Part shown: piece by piece, positions 50,200-62,444 of the stretch | How positions within the stretch are numbered: position 1 is the first letter of the stretch | How the letters are laid out: each line of letters opens with the position of its first letter | DNA from: Stachybotrys elegans | Lineage: Eukaryota > Ascomycota > Sordariomycetes > Hypocreales > Stachybotryaceae | DNA length: 64,000 nucleotides | Assembly: GCA_020746835.1 (NCBI GenBank) | Contig: JAGPNK010000011.1 | Location: forward strand, 620,001-684,000 | Direction of reading: 5' to 3' | Program-made: the position numbers and the translations under genes | Notes under the pieces: model-generated | What the model was told of the DNA's origin: nothing | Database searches by the model: none | The model's input: only the letters and a program-made list of their open reading frames with translations

Positions 50200-53107
50200 C
50201 TCGTACCTGAAGTTGAAAGCACTATAACCGGATGTCCCAGAACGAGGGCCTACAATAAGAGCAAGAACAATAACCTTGTGTGCCAAGAGAAGAAAGACAA
50301 GCTCTTTAGCAGTGGGCCAGCCAAGAAGATCCCGGGCTTATATAGCCTGTACCTTAGTTACCTACATGCTTAGGCGCGCAAGGTCAAACTGGACCGGCAG
50401 GTGTCTGCCGAGTGGCGTGTGATAAAGACATCCCCCATGCCATTCATGGAGCATGGCTAGGCCGCACCTCCATGCAAGTTTTTAATAGTCTCATAGGCAG
50501 ATGGTGGGATAGGTGGATGGGCATTCATAAGGTTAGTTTTCACGTCTTACAAGGGCCTTGTTCATCTTGCTTGCCTTCTAAACGTGTTGCCCGCCCGCCT
50601 GCCTGCTTACCTAGCTAGCTAGCTGAGTAGGTTGCTGGCTGAAGGGCGGAGCGATGAAGGCTGTATGCGGGTTTCAGCAAGAAAGATTTGTTCAGTATGG
50701 GGCAAGTGACTCTGCAAATGCTCCCCCTTCAGTCCGCGAGTCATTAGCGGAGGCTAGATGGCCAGCATGGGGGCCGAATCTAAGCCTCGGGGTCGGGGTG
50801 CAGCGTAGATATGTTCCTAGTAATGAGATTCAGCTCAACAATCACGCGCAGAGAGCTGCAGCTGTGGCTTGGCCCAGAGCTGTCTAGCGTAGCGACTTCT
50901 CTCAGCCTCAGCCAATACTAGGTCAGCCCTTATCTCGAAGGCTGGCAGGCTCCCCTTAATTGGGAATAAGACGCCATTTTAAATGCTGGGAAATACATAC
51001 GGAGTAGTAATCCAGAGTTATGAGAGAAAGAAAACCCAAATCTTTATCTACCTACGAAGGTTACTAGCGGGGGGATACTCCTGGAGTAAGCCACCGAGGC
51101 CCTGCGTAGCCCCGTCCGGGCTGCTTAATATTGGAGGTGTGGCGACTTCGTGTTTCCATGTAATTGGAGATGTTCAGCTTAGGGTTTGGCCAATCAAATA
51201 GGTTGATACAAGCAGTAGTAGACATGCCTGTGAGGGATGTTAAGAAATGCGACGACTGTTTCCCCGCGCTAAATCGGCCAAACCTCTCTCTTGATACCTC
51301 GTGCGCGGGAATGGAAGCGACGCTGACTCTTTTGACAATCCCAGTGAGCTCATGCTGTATTCATCCAACCAACCTTCTAGTTATCTTGGAGATAATGAGA
51401 CAACTGCTTGCACCTTCCCAATGGATAGCTGCAGACGGGAACAATAGCATTGTACTGGCAAAATGAAAAGGTGGTTTCCTATCCGTCCATTATGGATGGA
51501 CTCAAGACATGATCAGGGTAAAAGTAAGTCTCCACACTCATATGTAGTCCACGAGCATGAGCTGGAATATTGCCAACACTAGTAGGCCATCCAAGCCATA
51601 CCTATTGCTCTTAAAAACTGCCTCTGTTAGTCGTTGGCGGTTACCAAGGTTATTATGATTGGCATACCCGATAATATCAAAGGCAACAGACCCAAAGCCT
51701 TCGTCAAACTGGTCAAGCGTCCCAAAACTACGGACGAGACAGAATATTGGTTTGATCAGATGGATAACCATTTGCAGGACAAGTTGACGTAACCGCATTG
51801 GCGTGTTGCCTCGTACCGCCTCGCATGGAGTCTCTTAAAGCATGCCAAGGGCAATGATATACTAGTAGTCTAGGTTATGAGGTTATGCATATAACAAACA
51901 GCTTGGCATTGTTGAGTTCTTGGATGAGACCATTACTTCAATCAGTCCGAGGAAACTGTTCCTATGCAGCACGGCAAGCTATGAGCGAAATTATACAGGA
52001 TCACAAGCACCTAGTCGGCGAAATTGGCGTTAAAATTCAATCCAGCGGCTACAACAGCAGCGGCAGCAATATTGACTGAAACATAGAACCTGCCTTCTCT
52101 CAAAGCAAAGCCATACACAAAGCGGCTGCGCAGGAGGACTATCTCCCTGTACTCTTCAAGCATTAGAAGATAAGTATATCATACGATACTGTTAGAATAA
52201 AGCAATGGATTCAGTGGTCGAGGGCGCAGCTAAAGGACATGTGGCAAGAGTGGCAGTGACCACAGTGGAACTGAAGAATCTATGTATTCAAGAAGTGAAT
52301 GCTGGTAACGGTTACGACGTGGAAAACTCAACACTCTAGCTAGGGGTGATTCGGTATACTCCACTACAAACACTACCATGTTGGACAGTGCTGATAACAA
52401 TATCCTCGACTGTTCAATAGACTGCATCCCACCTGTCCATGACAGTCTCTATATCTTCCACCAATCAAACCAGCTATCCAGTTCATCTTGTAGATAGGAT
52501 AAATATGCATCTTAATCCGAGAATGATGGTTTGAAGCGCCAAGATGGCACGGCGCATGAAAAGCCATATGATTCGCTGTCTTCGGGGGGTAAATTGGTCC
52601 CTCGGTAAATTCTAGTCGTCCTCACAGGCTACAATATTGCAAACACATCAATATTGGTAGCTAAGAATAGTCCAGATATCAATACTGCTACCCCTTGCTA
52701 ATTATAGATTCATTCCCAAATTGCACATTCGTGTTATCAGTGAATGTTACCTGCCTCACTTAGACACCCAGCGTGGGGCCTCTTCTGCATATACGTCGAG
52801 GTTGAAGGCTGACATGCAGCCTGATTGGTAAATTGATCCCACAGATACAGGCAATTCCTGGCTGCTCACTCCGCTATCAAGTAACCACCTCCTGCAGAAG
52901 CGACAAGAACATGTGCAATAAAGTTTCCTAACAGTACCACAGTGATCTCAGCAGAACTTGGCGGGACGCACCTCGCTAAGAGTTACGTGAGCTAAAGGTC
53001 AGGGGCTGACAGCATAGGTAACCTACATAAACCAGCTCGCACCGCTCATCATCAACAGAGATCAAGCTGCAGAAATCGACTCCGGGAATCGACCAATCTT
53101 CGCCGTC
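50200..53107. other. Long gene-poor stretch
   Basis: About 2.9 kb with no supported complete gene. Near 50580-50630 short CCTG and AGCT repeats occur. A plus-strand coding relic lies at about 51661-51792. The rest shows only short random ORFs. Confidence 0.5.
51661..51792 (+). pseudogene. Short coding relic of unknown origin
   Basis: Plus strand reads GIPDNIKGNRPKAFVKLVKR then PKTTDETEYWFDQMDNHLQD and a stop soon after. The composition looks coding and the YWFDQMDNHL segment is reminiscent of retrotransposon gag, but no domain can be named. Confidence 0.3.
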
Positions 53108-55390
53108 ATGGACTCTGTCGGTCCCTCACTTCCCGTCTATCTTGGTGTTTGGACAAACTGGTCCTATGGCACTATCCTGGGAAGTACTCTCACACTGAGA
53201 AGGTCAGATGGAGCTCTCTTGATTGCCTTTACGGCCTTGTTTGTCACCCTGGTGGGCTCTCAGTTATGGAGAATCATCTGCTTCATTCTTCATCACACCC
53301 TCTCCAAAAGCTTTTCGCAAGACGGCCTGTATAACCAGCGACAAGTAGTCCTGCGTAATTCTTCAAGCCCCTTTGGTGGAGCATATCTACTTATCAAGAT
53401 GATGTTTGCCTGGAGGAAGCAGCCTGTCCAGTCATACAAGCGCCTAGTGCCTCTAGCACTCATTACATTGGCCTTGGCTTTCTCACTGGCCGTTACTTCT
53501 GGTTTATCGTCTCGAATATCTTACGGCAGCGAAGTGCTTATCGACAGTTCACACTGCGGCTACATAAGGATCACGACTGGTCATCCCGAGTACTACGCAT
53601 ATGACGGCCGGTTGTTTTCTCGAGCAGCAGAATATGCGGAGCGATGTTATGAGTCAGGTGAAGCATCGAATGAGTGTAGCACATTTCTGCATGCCGCACT
53701 GCCTATAACATCTATTGTCAACGCAACCTGTCCCTTTGAAGACTCAATATGCCTCTCAGACGACTCAAACATCATCTTGGATACAGGGCTTCTTGATAGC
53801 CATGAGCATCTAGGACTGAATTGGCCACAAGACTCAAGATTCCAAGTACAGTATAAATTGCATTGCGCACCCTTGGTCACCGAGGGCTACAGCTCAGACT
53901 ACATCTTCGAAAACACTACCTACCGACGCTATCAGTACGGCACAACGTTAGGCGCGCCGGTTTCAGACTGTAACTGCTCTCTCGCAATTAACAAAGATTC
54001 AATACAAAGCTTGTCCCGAGGGCCCACAGCTCCCTTTCCTGTACCAGCTTCTGAAATCGGGTTAACGTGAGTTATGGAACCTAAATGTTAAAGTGATTGC
54101 TGACAGCTTTTGAGTGCCCACCAGGCCAGATTTTCTGGTCGCAATCTTGCGCAGGACGCATCTCATTTTATACCAATACCAGAGTTGAGCAAACTAGACG
54201 GAGACTTAGACGTGCTTTTTCTTCTACCAAACAACATCAAGTACCTTAATCAGTCAGAAGATTTATGGTATAGGTCCGGCAGAACCTCAGATTATACTGT
54301 GACCTACTCCAGGGAAGAAGGCGGGACCGTGACGCGTCCACTTCATGATCCAGACGAACCCGCTCTGCCAATGGGGTGCTTGATACCGTACCAGATGTGT
54401 AAGAGCGGTAGGTGTACTGGCTTGGTGTCGCGGATGGATGTGGTTGAAAAGCTTCGAGACCAACTTGGCGTCGTCTCAGAGTTCTTGGGGCCTAGACATA
54501 TTTTTGCGCGGTGGCATGGCCCGGCCATACTAGCCTTGAAGCTTGGAAAACAGGCACTCACTTCCCGGTTCGCCATGTCAGGAGGGATCAGGTCATCCCC
54601 CAGGAAGAACGAGTGGCACGATGATGTTTTCCGTTGGTTTTCGAGTACTCTATCGTTCTTGCAGTGGGATCTGGTAAGTACAGCTGGCGGGCCACCAGGC
54701 AATGAAGACGGACGTCTGGATCAATTTCTTGTGTCACCAAAAGCGGATGAGCAGGAGTTCTGCCACAATCAGGTAATGACCACCAACTGCCTAGGTTGAC
54801 AAATTCCTAACCCGTGCTAGAAAATACGAAGCACAGCGTATAATTCCTTTAGCATGTTTTGGCTGTTGCTCATATTTGTTCTGGGATCTCTTATTTTAAT
54901 CATTTCAGCCTCGTTGGAGTTTCTAACAGAACGTATCCGGGCGTGGCTAATGCCCAACTCTCAAGGGTATGCAGGGCTGGAATGGCGCGCCAATCATTCT
55001 TTGCATCTCCAACGCCTTGCCTTGGAAGAGCATGGAGCTAGAATCTGGGAGCGTGGAACCTGGGATGTTCCCATCACCACCAGCGGAAATGTCAGTTTTC
55101 CAGTTCTCAGAGCTGAAGGACGTCTTGGCCTTCCACGTTTAGTGGGCGGTGCAACGCTGGGTCTTGATGAAGAAGTCTGCGAAGCGGGCCCTATCAGCTC
55201 GGTCGTTGAGGTGCCCGACAAGAATACGGCTATTATTACCGAAGTTTCCAGAGCCAATTCGGTGAGTCCTATGACGCTAGAGCATGATAGCACTACGGCT
55301 TTCAGTCATAGGGGTGGAAGATTGAATGGAACTAGACTGCACGGAAGTAGAGAAGATTTGAACAGCACTGCAACCAAAAACGGGAATTAA
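53108..55390 (+). CDS. Large polytopic membrane protein (fungal family of unknown function)
   Basis: Predicted 728-aa protein from three exons: 53108-54066, 54115-54772 and 54821-55390; the sum is in frame. Transmembrane segments occur near the N-terminus (LLIAFTALFVTLVGSQLWRI), at about residue 120 (LVPLALITLALAFSLAV) and near the C-terminus (MFWLLLIFVLGSLILIISAS). Between the second and third lies a large Cys- and N-glycosylation-site-bearing region, probably extracellular or lumenal. The C-terminal ~150 residues are cytosolic, beginning SLEFLTERIRAWL and containing ALEEHGARIWERGTWDVP. Similar fungal proteins occur in multigene families without known function. The second intron acceptor TTTTGAG was chosen because the nearby CAG alternatives break the frame. 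Confidence 0.82.
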
Positions 55391-55968
55391 TACAATGAGA
55401 TATGTCAGAGTATTAATACTAGAAGGATCTAGCTTTTAATGGTATGTGGGATTTCCTGTTCTGCCCCAATGGGATACAGACCAGTGACTTTGAGGAGGCC
55501 CCCTCTGACGATAAAGACATATATCAAGTGTTAAGGGTAAGAAACTTGATAGAAAACGAGTACGAACGGGTTGGTATTGGGATGGTTCAGGAAGGCCATC
55601 TGTCTCAGCTGAGTGCCGATGTTCGTCTTCTGTAAATGACAATACGAGAGGTAATTCATATGTACGTATAGAACTATAACTCGAATGGGGAAAAGGAGGG
55701 GAGGTTCTTGTTGGAAGCATCTTCAAGGTCAGGTCTCTTCTTTGATATGTGTTGGCAACGCATTCCATTGTTTACAGCAGAAATCTTCTGCCGATCGCTA
55801 TTCGAACCATTGTCAGGGCAGGACAAGTAACAAAAGATACAGTACATAAGACGCAAGAACCCGAGAGAAAAGACAGAAACAAGTAAGAATACGGCCCGGC
55901 CGTTTGCGCCAATCTATCCCGATGCAGTTTCAAGTCGTAGAGAAGGGGCTGTCAGATTGAGGCCCGAT
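55391..55968. other. Intergenic region with dispersed repeat copy D
   Basis: No gene supported apart from the repeat copy at 55444-55520. Confidence 0.55.
55444..55520 (+). repeat. Dispersed ~80-bp repeat, copy D
   Basis: Begins ATGTGGGATTTCCTGTTCTG and continues CCCCAATGGGATACAGACCA through GAGGAGGCCCCCTCTGACGA, ending GATAAAGACAT. Nearly identical to copy B except for a 3-base loss after the GTT and a few substitutions, though 40 kb away. Confidence 0.88.
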
Positions 55969-57765
55969 TTAGTAGAGGAGAAACTTTTCCACCCGCTTTC
56001 CCACCGTCATGCTCCAGACGTCCACCTTTCTGTACCACAGGTTGGTGAGGTACAGCGTCACCGACATGAGGATCACATAGCCAATGGCGTAACCCGACAC
56101 GCGGCCAAAGCGCTCAAACAATCTCGGCATGATCCAGAAACCCAGACTGTGCAGGACCGGGCCGTGGACAAGATACAGGGAGAAGCTAATCTTGCCCAGG
56201 TACTGCGCGGGTCCTGACTCGAGGAGCCGACATAGGAGCGGGCTTCGAAGGACACAGGCGAGGAGGATTAGGGCTCCCATGGACTGGTAGAACATCCAGC
56301 CTGACAAGGGGATGTAGTACCGGGGCACCCAGTCCGAGAGAAAGACGAAGCCTGGGGTGAACTCGGCTGCCGCATCGGGGTACGACAGAAAGTACAAGGC
56401 CAGAACAAATGCCGCCCATCGTCCTGCCCTCGCGCGGCGCGACTGGAGCAGGCTTCTGGATGCGGAAGGCGGTGTCATCATGCGGTCGTTTTCCATTGAG
56501 TGTGCGATATCCAGCTCGGACATGAGTGCGCCGCCCATAAAGGTGGCCATATCCCAGCGTCCCAGAGTAAGACTGTAGGCGGAGAGGAATCCGCCGAGAC
56601 CCAGGCGCCACTGGGGCTTGATGGCGGCAGTGCCGAGAAGGAAGATGTAGAGGAACATGGAGCCACGCAGTTCCATGGGGATGGTGAAGGTGTGAGGGTC
56701 GTAGCGCGGGTGGTAGTGACCAAAGTTGAACGGGTTTGCCCACTCTGCATAAGATCTCGTAAAGTTCTGCAGAGCATAGGTGATGTTGTCGTGGATGAAG
56801 GGGTGCTCCTCCCACGAACCACCCAGCTGAACCCAAGTCAACGTTGTCGCATTCGTCATGTTGAGACGCTTGCCTGTGTCCAGAGGAGCCGGGAAGTCGC
56901 CGGTGAGATAGTCAGCGGGGGCGAGGATCTGGACGTGGTTGGTGTCGTTGATCCAGGCCTTTTCGTAAGCGTCGAGTGTCTTGTAGACGGCGGCAGGGCT
57001 GGTCAATTGGGAGGTGACATTGAGGCAGACCTTATCCTCCCAGCCGGTAATGTTCCCCAGGTACGTGGTGCTCTGCAGCTCGAGGTAGCTGGCAATGCCG
57101 GCGCCGCCTTGGACAAGGGTGCCATTAACGCAAGGGCCCCTGGGGTGGACGATGGCAACGCTGCCGTTGATGTACATGGAGTCTGGCCCCTTGTAGACAT
57201 CATCCTCTGAGCGGAAAGCGCCCATCTGAGCCAGCATGGCGACGATGAACATGCTGATGGTGGGGGGCAGATAGAGCCGAAACACGCGGCGCAGGACCGA
57301 CGAAGCCAGCTTCTGGTAGGCGACGTCGATGCGGCGCTCACGGATGGCCCTGATGATGTGGCGGCACAGCACGTAGCCGGAGATGGCGAAGAAGATGGCG
57401 ACCATGGGGCGGCCGCGCTGCAGCAGGCAGAGGATGGGCAGCGAGGTCCAGGACGTGTAGGGCTCGGCGGAGCGGGGAGGGAATGCGCCGTAGCCCAGCA
57501 TGATGTAGGGCGTCCATGGCCAGAAGAAGTGGTAATTGAAGACGAGCAGACACGCGATGCCGCGGAGCCCATCCAGAGACCGCACCTTGTCCCGGGAGGC
57601 GGTGGGCGAGGCCGAGGCGGAAGAGGGCGCTTTATCTTGAAGGCCTCCTCGCTCGGCCGCGTCATTGGCGGTTCTGGGGAGCATCTCCATGACGTTGTCT
57701 GGCGCCCGCGCAGACTGGCCGCCCAGCAATCCGGAGAGCATGTGCGGAGCGGGCGGGTAAGACAA
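55969..57765 (-). CDS. Acyltransferase-3 (OafA/YrhL-like) membrane protein
   Basis: Single-exon 598-aa polytopic membrane protein that likely transfers acyl groups to an acceptor such as a sugar or lipid. After a ~55-residue cytosolic head the signature RSLDGLRGIACLLVFNYHFF supplies the conserved Arg and His. RPMVAIFFAISGYVLCRHII is the second family block, and RRVFRLYLPPTISMF the third (R-x10 fungal variant). A large loop with several N-glycosylation sites lies between helices 4 and 5. The C-terminal half has multiple membrane segments, ending with LGKISFSLYLVHGPVL and a YAIGYVILMSVTLYLTNLWY helix. Acceptor unknown. Confidence 0.9.
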   Translation of the reverse strand: MSYPPAPHMLSGLLGGQSARAPDNVMEMLPRTANDAAERGGLQDKAPSSASASPTASRDKVRSLDGLRGIACLLVFNYHFFWPWTPYIMLGYGAFPPRSAEPYTSWTSLPILCLLQRGRPMVAIFFAISGYVLCRHIIRAIRERRIDVAYQKLASSVLRRVFRLYLPPTISMFIVAMLAQMGAFRSEDDVYKGPDSMYINGSVAIVHPRGPCVNGTLVQGGAGIASYLELQSTTYLGNITGWEDKVCLNVTSQLTSPAAVYKTLDAYEKAWINDTNHVQILAPADYLTGDFPAPLDTGKRLNMTNATTLTWVQLGGSWEEHPFIHDNITYALQNFTRSYAEWANPFNFGHYHPRYDPHTFTIPMELRGSMFLYIFLLGTAAIKPQWRLGLGGFLSAYSLTLGRWDMATFMGGALMSELDIAHSMENDRMMTPPSASRSLLQSRRARAGRWAAFVLALYFLSYPDAAAEFTPGFVFLSDWVPRYYIPLSGWMFYQSMGALILLACVLRSPLLCRLLESGPAQYLGKISFSLYLVHGPVLHSLGFWIMPRLFERFGRVSGYAIGYVILMSVTLYLTNLWYRKVDVWSMTVGKRVEKFLLY

Positions 57766-58192
57766 GCTGTGCGGTGAGACGAAAGGGACGGGCGTTGAGA
57801 CGTGGGCGGATGGATAATGAGACGTCTTGGGCGACGGGCGTGGATGGAATGGCGACAGGCCAGATCAAAATTCCAGGTCGCTTGTCGGCAGAGAAGGCCG
57901 TGCTGGATCGGGGATAGGGGGTAGCTCGTTTGTTACCTAAGCCGGGGTAGGCGCCGCAGCCAATCCCAGCCCGCAGGACGCGAGTCGCTGTGGATGCTGC
58001 TGCATATCACTGAAACAGTCAACCAGGCTGTGCTGAGGGTGGTCTGACACGTGACGATTACATCATACAGGGGTTCACAACTTGCACCTCGAATTTCGCT
58101 CAAACAAGGACCGGCTAAAACGGTTCTCGAAATAACTTTGCATCGATTGATTATTGATTGGCGGCCCCGAAATACCAATTGCGGTGGCGGCG
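57766..58192. other. Intergenic region
   Basis: About 430 bp between the acyltransferase start and the MFS stop; no gene recognised. Confidence 0.45.
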
Positions 58193-59868
58193 CTAGTACA
58201 GGTACCGGAATTCCTTGGCAGGCCTCGAAACATCCTCAGCCGCCTTCTCTGCCGGCTCTCCACCATCGCCAACGCCAACACCCGCGCCCGCGCCCGCGCC
58301 CGCTGCCTCCCTGGCGTCCATTTTAGCATTGAGTCTCTTCAGGTACGTGCGGAGGGTAAATGCGCTGCAGCATGCCAGGCCCAGAATGCCAATCTCGGCG
58401 CCAAATGACTGGACGTACAGAGGCCCGAACCTCGCCGGCCAGATGTAGGAGCCAGGGATGCTTCCGATATTACCCATGGCGTTGACGAGCGCAATGGCAG
58501 CCGCCTTCTTAGCAGCGGGCCGTGGAATCGTGTTGGAGATCCAGGCCAGCATGACGAAGCCAGAAGCGAACCCGGCTGAATCACAAGTTAGTTGGTGCCG
58601 CGAAATGTGAGATGCGTGAGCTGCCACTTACTCGTCATCAGAAACATGGCAAAGTATCGCGGCCCAGTCGTAGAAGTCGTCATGGAAATTATGTACCCAA
58701 CTATGCACAATGCTGCAGGGCCAAAGTAGTGGAAGAAGCGCTCTCCCGTCTTGTCGGCATGCCAGGCGTTGGGCAGCGAGATGACGCAAGCCCACATCCA
58801 CGGAGGCGCCGTGAGCAAGAGGGTCGTTGTCGTGTTGTATCCCAGGGCCTGCGTAATGGTCGGGAAGAAGAATACAAACTAGATCCGGCTGTCAGAATGC
58901 AGGTAAGAGGAATGACGCGCAGGAAGAATTACCGAAAGACCCATAATGGTTGCGTGGTACGTGAGGCCCAGGAGCCAGACCTTGGGATCTGTCAGGGCCA
59001 TCTTGAGCCCTTGGAATGCACCAATATCCTCCGTCTCCTCCGTCTCGCCAAGGTCCAGAGCCAGACGCCTCTGAGCAATGTCTCGCTCACGCTCCGAGAT
59101 CCAAGAGGTGGACTTGGGGTAATCCGGCAGGATGAAGAGCGCGACAATCCCAAAGAAAACTGTAATGGCACCCTCAATGATGAACAGCCATCTCCAGGCA
59201 CGGATCCCCGCGCTGTTCTCCATATTGGAGAGGATTCCGGCGGCAATGAGACCACCAAAACCCTGAGCGGCCAGGTTGCCAAGGTTCAGAAGCGTCACCC
59301 GCAGCTGCATCTCCTTTCGAGTGTACCACCGCGAGAGGAAATAGATGGATCCAGGAAAAAAGGATGCTTCGACGCAGCCGAGGAAGAATCTGCACAGAAT
59401 GGCGCCGGTCGCATCGTGGACGAGGGCCGTCACGGCGGATATGACACCCCACACGACAACGCAGCCACACAGGTACCTGAGGGTTTCAGAGCAGGCTCAT
59501 TGGATGAGTGGCAGGCGAGGGAGAGCTTACCAGCTCGGCCGCGTCAACTTGTTCAGAACCATGTTGGACGGGATCTGCATACTGACGTAGCCGACCAGCA
59601 GAATAGAGATACATGTTTGGTACTCGACGTCGGACAGGTTGAGATCCTCCTCGAGGCCTCGTAGGCGAGCATTGGCAAAATTGTTGCGATCGATGAAGTT
59701 GAGGATGAAGAGGATAATCATGATGGGGAAGATGCGGATGTCCATCTTCCGAACAAGGGCTTTTTCCTCGGCTGGCTCCCACGTCTCCGACATGGTGGGA
59801 GATTGGATTGTGGTGACTTCGACACCGTCCTGGGAAGACCTCGCCTCCTGTTTTTGATCCATGTCCAT
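58193..59868 (-). CDS. MFS permease, allantoate/anion:cation symporter type
   Basis: Predicted 503-aa twelve-helix transporter from four exons: 59868-59531, 59476-58933, 58878-58632 and 58575-58193, with introns of 54-56 nt; the sum is in frame. The first helix reads FPIMIILFILNFIDRNNFAN, with the DRxNxxNA signature of the anion:cation symporter (allantoate permease) family. The second exon has FFLGCVEASFFPGSIYFLS and RWYTRKEMQLRV, also diagnostic. The central loop carries the usual Glu-rich helix. The C-terminal tail has a Gly/Ala-rich run (AGAGAGAGVGVGDGG), encoded by GC-rich repeats near 58270-58310. Substrates of the family include allantoate, nicotinate and other organic anions. Confidence 0.92.
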
Positions 59869-60694
59869 AGTCGACGTAAATCACCTGCGGCCGACGGAGT
59901 TTATGGTGCGACGTCCGGGACAGAGACGGCCCTGTTTGGGACGTAAATACTGTCCTGACTTGGCTTGCCGCAGTTCGAAAGACACTTGTGGGGGTTAGAG
60001 GAACAACTTGCGAGCTCTGAAACTGAGTGGCCACAAAATACCACTGGCTTGGTCTTTTTATACATGGGGAAATTACCAGCCTGAGCATAGATGCAGCAGG
60101 GAATAAGTAACCGACCACAGCGCTGGCCCGGGAATTAACGACCCCTTATCTTCGGCACCCTGACACGGGAGCTATTGGAGCCAAGACTTCCAGCAACCAA
60201 CATTAGCTCTCCATGCCTGCAACACAGCTGCCTGGGTATTCGGCAGTTGACGGACGAGTTTACGATACCTGACCATTACACCAAGCCGTGTTATTTTCTC
60301 GGGTTTGAAGTAACGCCTTTGTTTCTGAACCCAACGCCATCATTTGAAGTCGATAGCCAACTTGGTCGAATAAGCCGTCCCCCATCAAACCCGTCGTAAA
60401 AGGAAAAAGAAGCAATCTTATCTCCGGAGCTCTAGGTTGTATAGCTGCAAGTGTCTTATCTCGGGTGTCGGTGGAGACCGGGCCGAGCTCCGACCCGGAT
60501 ATCTGCAACACGGGGGACACCCGGCTGATGACTGGGCTGCTGACTACGGCTGCTATCCTCCCGTGTGCATTATTTCATGTCAGACTTTCCTTGAAACGAG
60601 CAATGATGAACAAGTAAGCTGATCTTTGTCAACATCAACCAGTCTCAGCACCTGAAACCCCGCCTCCGCCTTTGGAACCACTCATTCCGTTATC
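59869..60694. other. Divergent intergenic region
   Basis: About 825 bp between the divergent MFS and polyol dehydrogenase genes; both promoters lie here. No gene recognised. Confidence 0.5.
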
Positions 60695-61984
60695 ATGACC
60701 ACCAACCGTGCCTGCGTATGGGTTGGCGCGAGAAAAGTCGAGGTCCAAGAGAGACCGATCCCAGCAGTGGGTGAAGGCGATGTGCTCGTGGAAGTAATTT
60801 CGACAGGCATCTGCGGGTCAGACTGCCACAACTGGGAAAGCGACAAGATATCCAAGCAGCTGATCCTGGGCCACGAGTCTGCGGGCATCATCAAGGAGGT
60901 CGGCAAGGGGGTCACCGACCGTGTCATTGGACAGCGAGTTGCGATTGAGCCGGGATTCGCATGCATGACGTGAGCACATTTTCCCCCTTTTTTATCTTAT
61001 GCATCTTGATGGGTATGGCTGCTGATGAGGGAGAAAGTTGCGAGTTTTGCCTGCGGGGCAACCCGAACATCTGCTCCAACCTAAAGTACTGCGGTCTGGA
61101 TCCCACGGATGGGACGCTATGCCAGTATGTCGCGTGCCGGGCGTCGATGACAGTGCCGATTCCGGAGAATATTTCCTGGGAGGAAGCCGGTGCTATTCAG
61201 CCGCTGGCGATTGCGGTGCAGCTGGCCAGGCGAGCGGCCTTGAACTCGCACCATACCCTGGCCATATTGTAGGTCAACAGAACACGCAGGACTTGCAAGA
61301 CGTCTGACTGTGACTTCAGTGGCTGCGGCCCTCTCGGGCTCCTGATATTGGCAGTGGCAAAGGCGTACGGGGTTCGCAAGGTTGTCATGTTCGACATTGA
61401 GCAGTCCCGGGCAGATTTTGCTGTCAAATATGGCGCTCACGCGGGAATCGTACCGCCGCAGCGTGGAGAGTCCCAAGAGCCGCTGGCTTTTGCGCAGGAA
61501 TATGCCACGTCACTGCACAAGGAGCTCGGCGTGGGCAGCGGCTTTGACGTGACGGTGGAAGCCAGCGGCGCCGAAGTCTGCGCACAGATGGCAATCTGTC
61601 TTTTAAAGAATGGCGGCACATGTAAGACGAGTAGTCCGTTATCTGTCGTGAGCAAGGCTGACATTCTGTAGGCATCCAGGCCGGCTTGGGGAAGCCGCTG
61701 ACGTCGGTACCTCTGTTTCTGCTAACGGCTAGAGAGTTGAATATCAAAGGTACGAAGGCCACTGCTCTCAATAGACGTGATATATGTCGTGCTGACGAAT
61801 CTTGGTAGGAACTGTGCGGTACACCCCCGGGTGCTATGCAGACGCGATTGACCTGTTAAGCCGGGGATTGATTGACTTGAAGCCGTTGATCACATCGACA
61901 TATCCGTTGACCAAGTGTGTAGAAGCGTTTGAAGCTCAACACGCACGAAAGGATATCAAGATTGTAATAATGAACCAAGAGTAG
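60695..61984 (+). CDS. Zinc-dependent polyol (sorbitol/xylitol-type) dehydrogenase
   Basis: Predicted 353-aa medium-chain dehydrogenase from five exons: 60695-60969, 61038-61268, 61320-61621, 61672-61749 and 61809-61984; the sum is in frame. Catalytic zinc ligands are in GICGSDCHNWES and GHESAGII. The structural zinc loop is CEFCLRGNPNICSNL, which has fewer Cys than the usual four-ligand lobe, as in several polyol dehydrogenases. The coenzyme site is FGCGPLGLLILAVAKAYG across the third exon start, followed by VVMFDIEQSRADFA with the acidic NAD-selecting residue. Likely oxidises xylitol, sorbitol or L-arabinitol to the ketose. The divergent MFS is of the wrong family for sugar uptake, so no pathway link is claimed. 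Confidence 0.92.
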
Positions 61985-62444
61985 GCAGTAGCAGCATCCA
62001 CAATACACGTTGCGCGTATCAGAGACGGCGCAAAAGGGTCGTTAGCAACAGATTGTTGGGTCGATGCAGTTGCAGGTAGACAGCTAACTATACCTGGGTT
62101 AGTGAACCATGAGACTTAATTTAAACGCATAATTATCTATATCACGTAGAGAACTGTCTGTAATAGACGGCCATGAAAGCCCAACTCACTCGCACCAACT
62201 TATCAAGGTCGCGATACTGGTGTTCTCTTCCCCGAGACCAATACTTGCTCGGAACCTGGTATTCCCCTCTATCCCCGCGTCATTAAAAGTACCTCAAGTG
62301 TACTTCTCCACTCCCCAAAACTGACCAATAGATGGACGATCGCATTACATCTGCCAACACGCGTCCGCGCCATGTGTGGTGTTTTTGGCTCTCGCCTTCC
62401 TTCCTTTCACGCGACATCTCATCCTTTCTTCACACACCAACACC
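61985..62444. other. Intergenic region / promoter of AT-hook gene
   Basis: 460 bp with no gene recognised. Confidence 0.45.
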
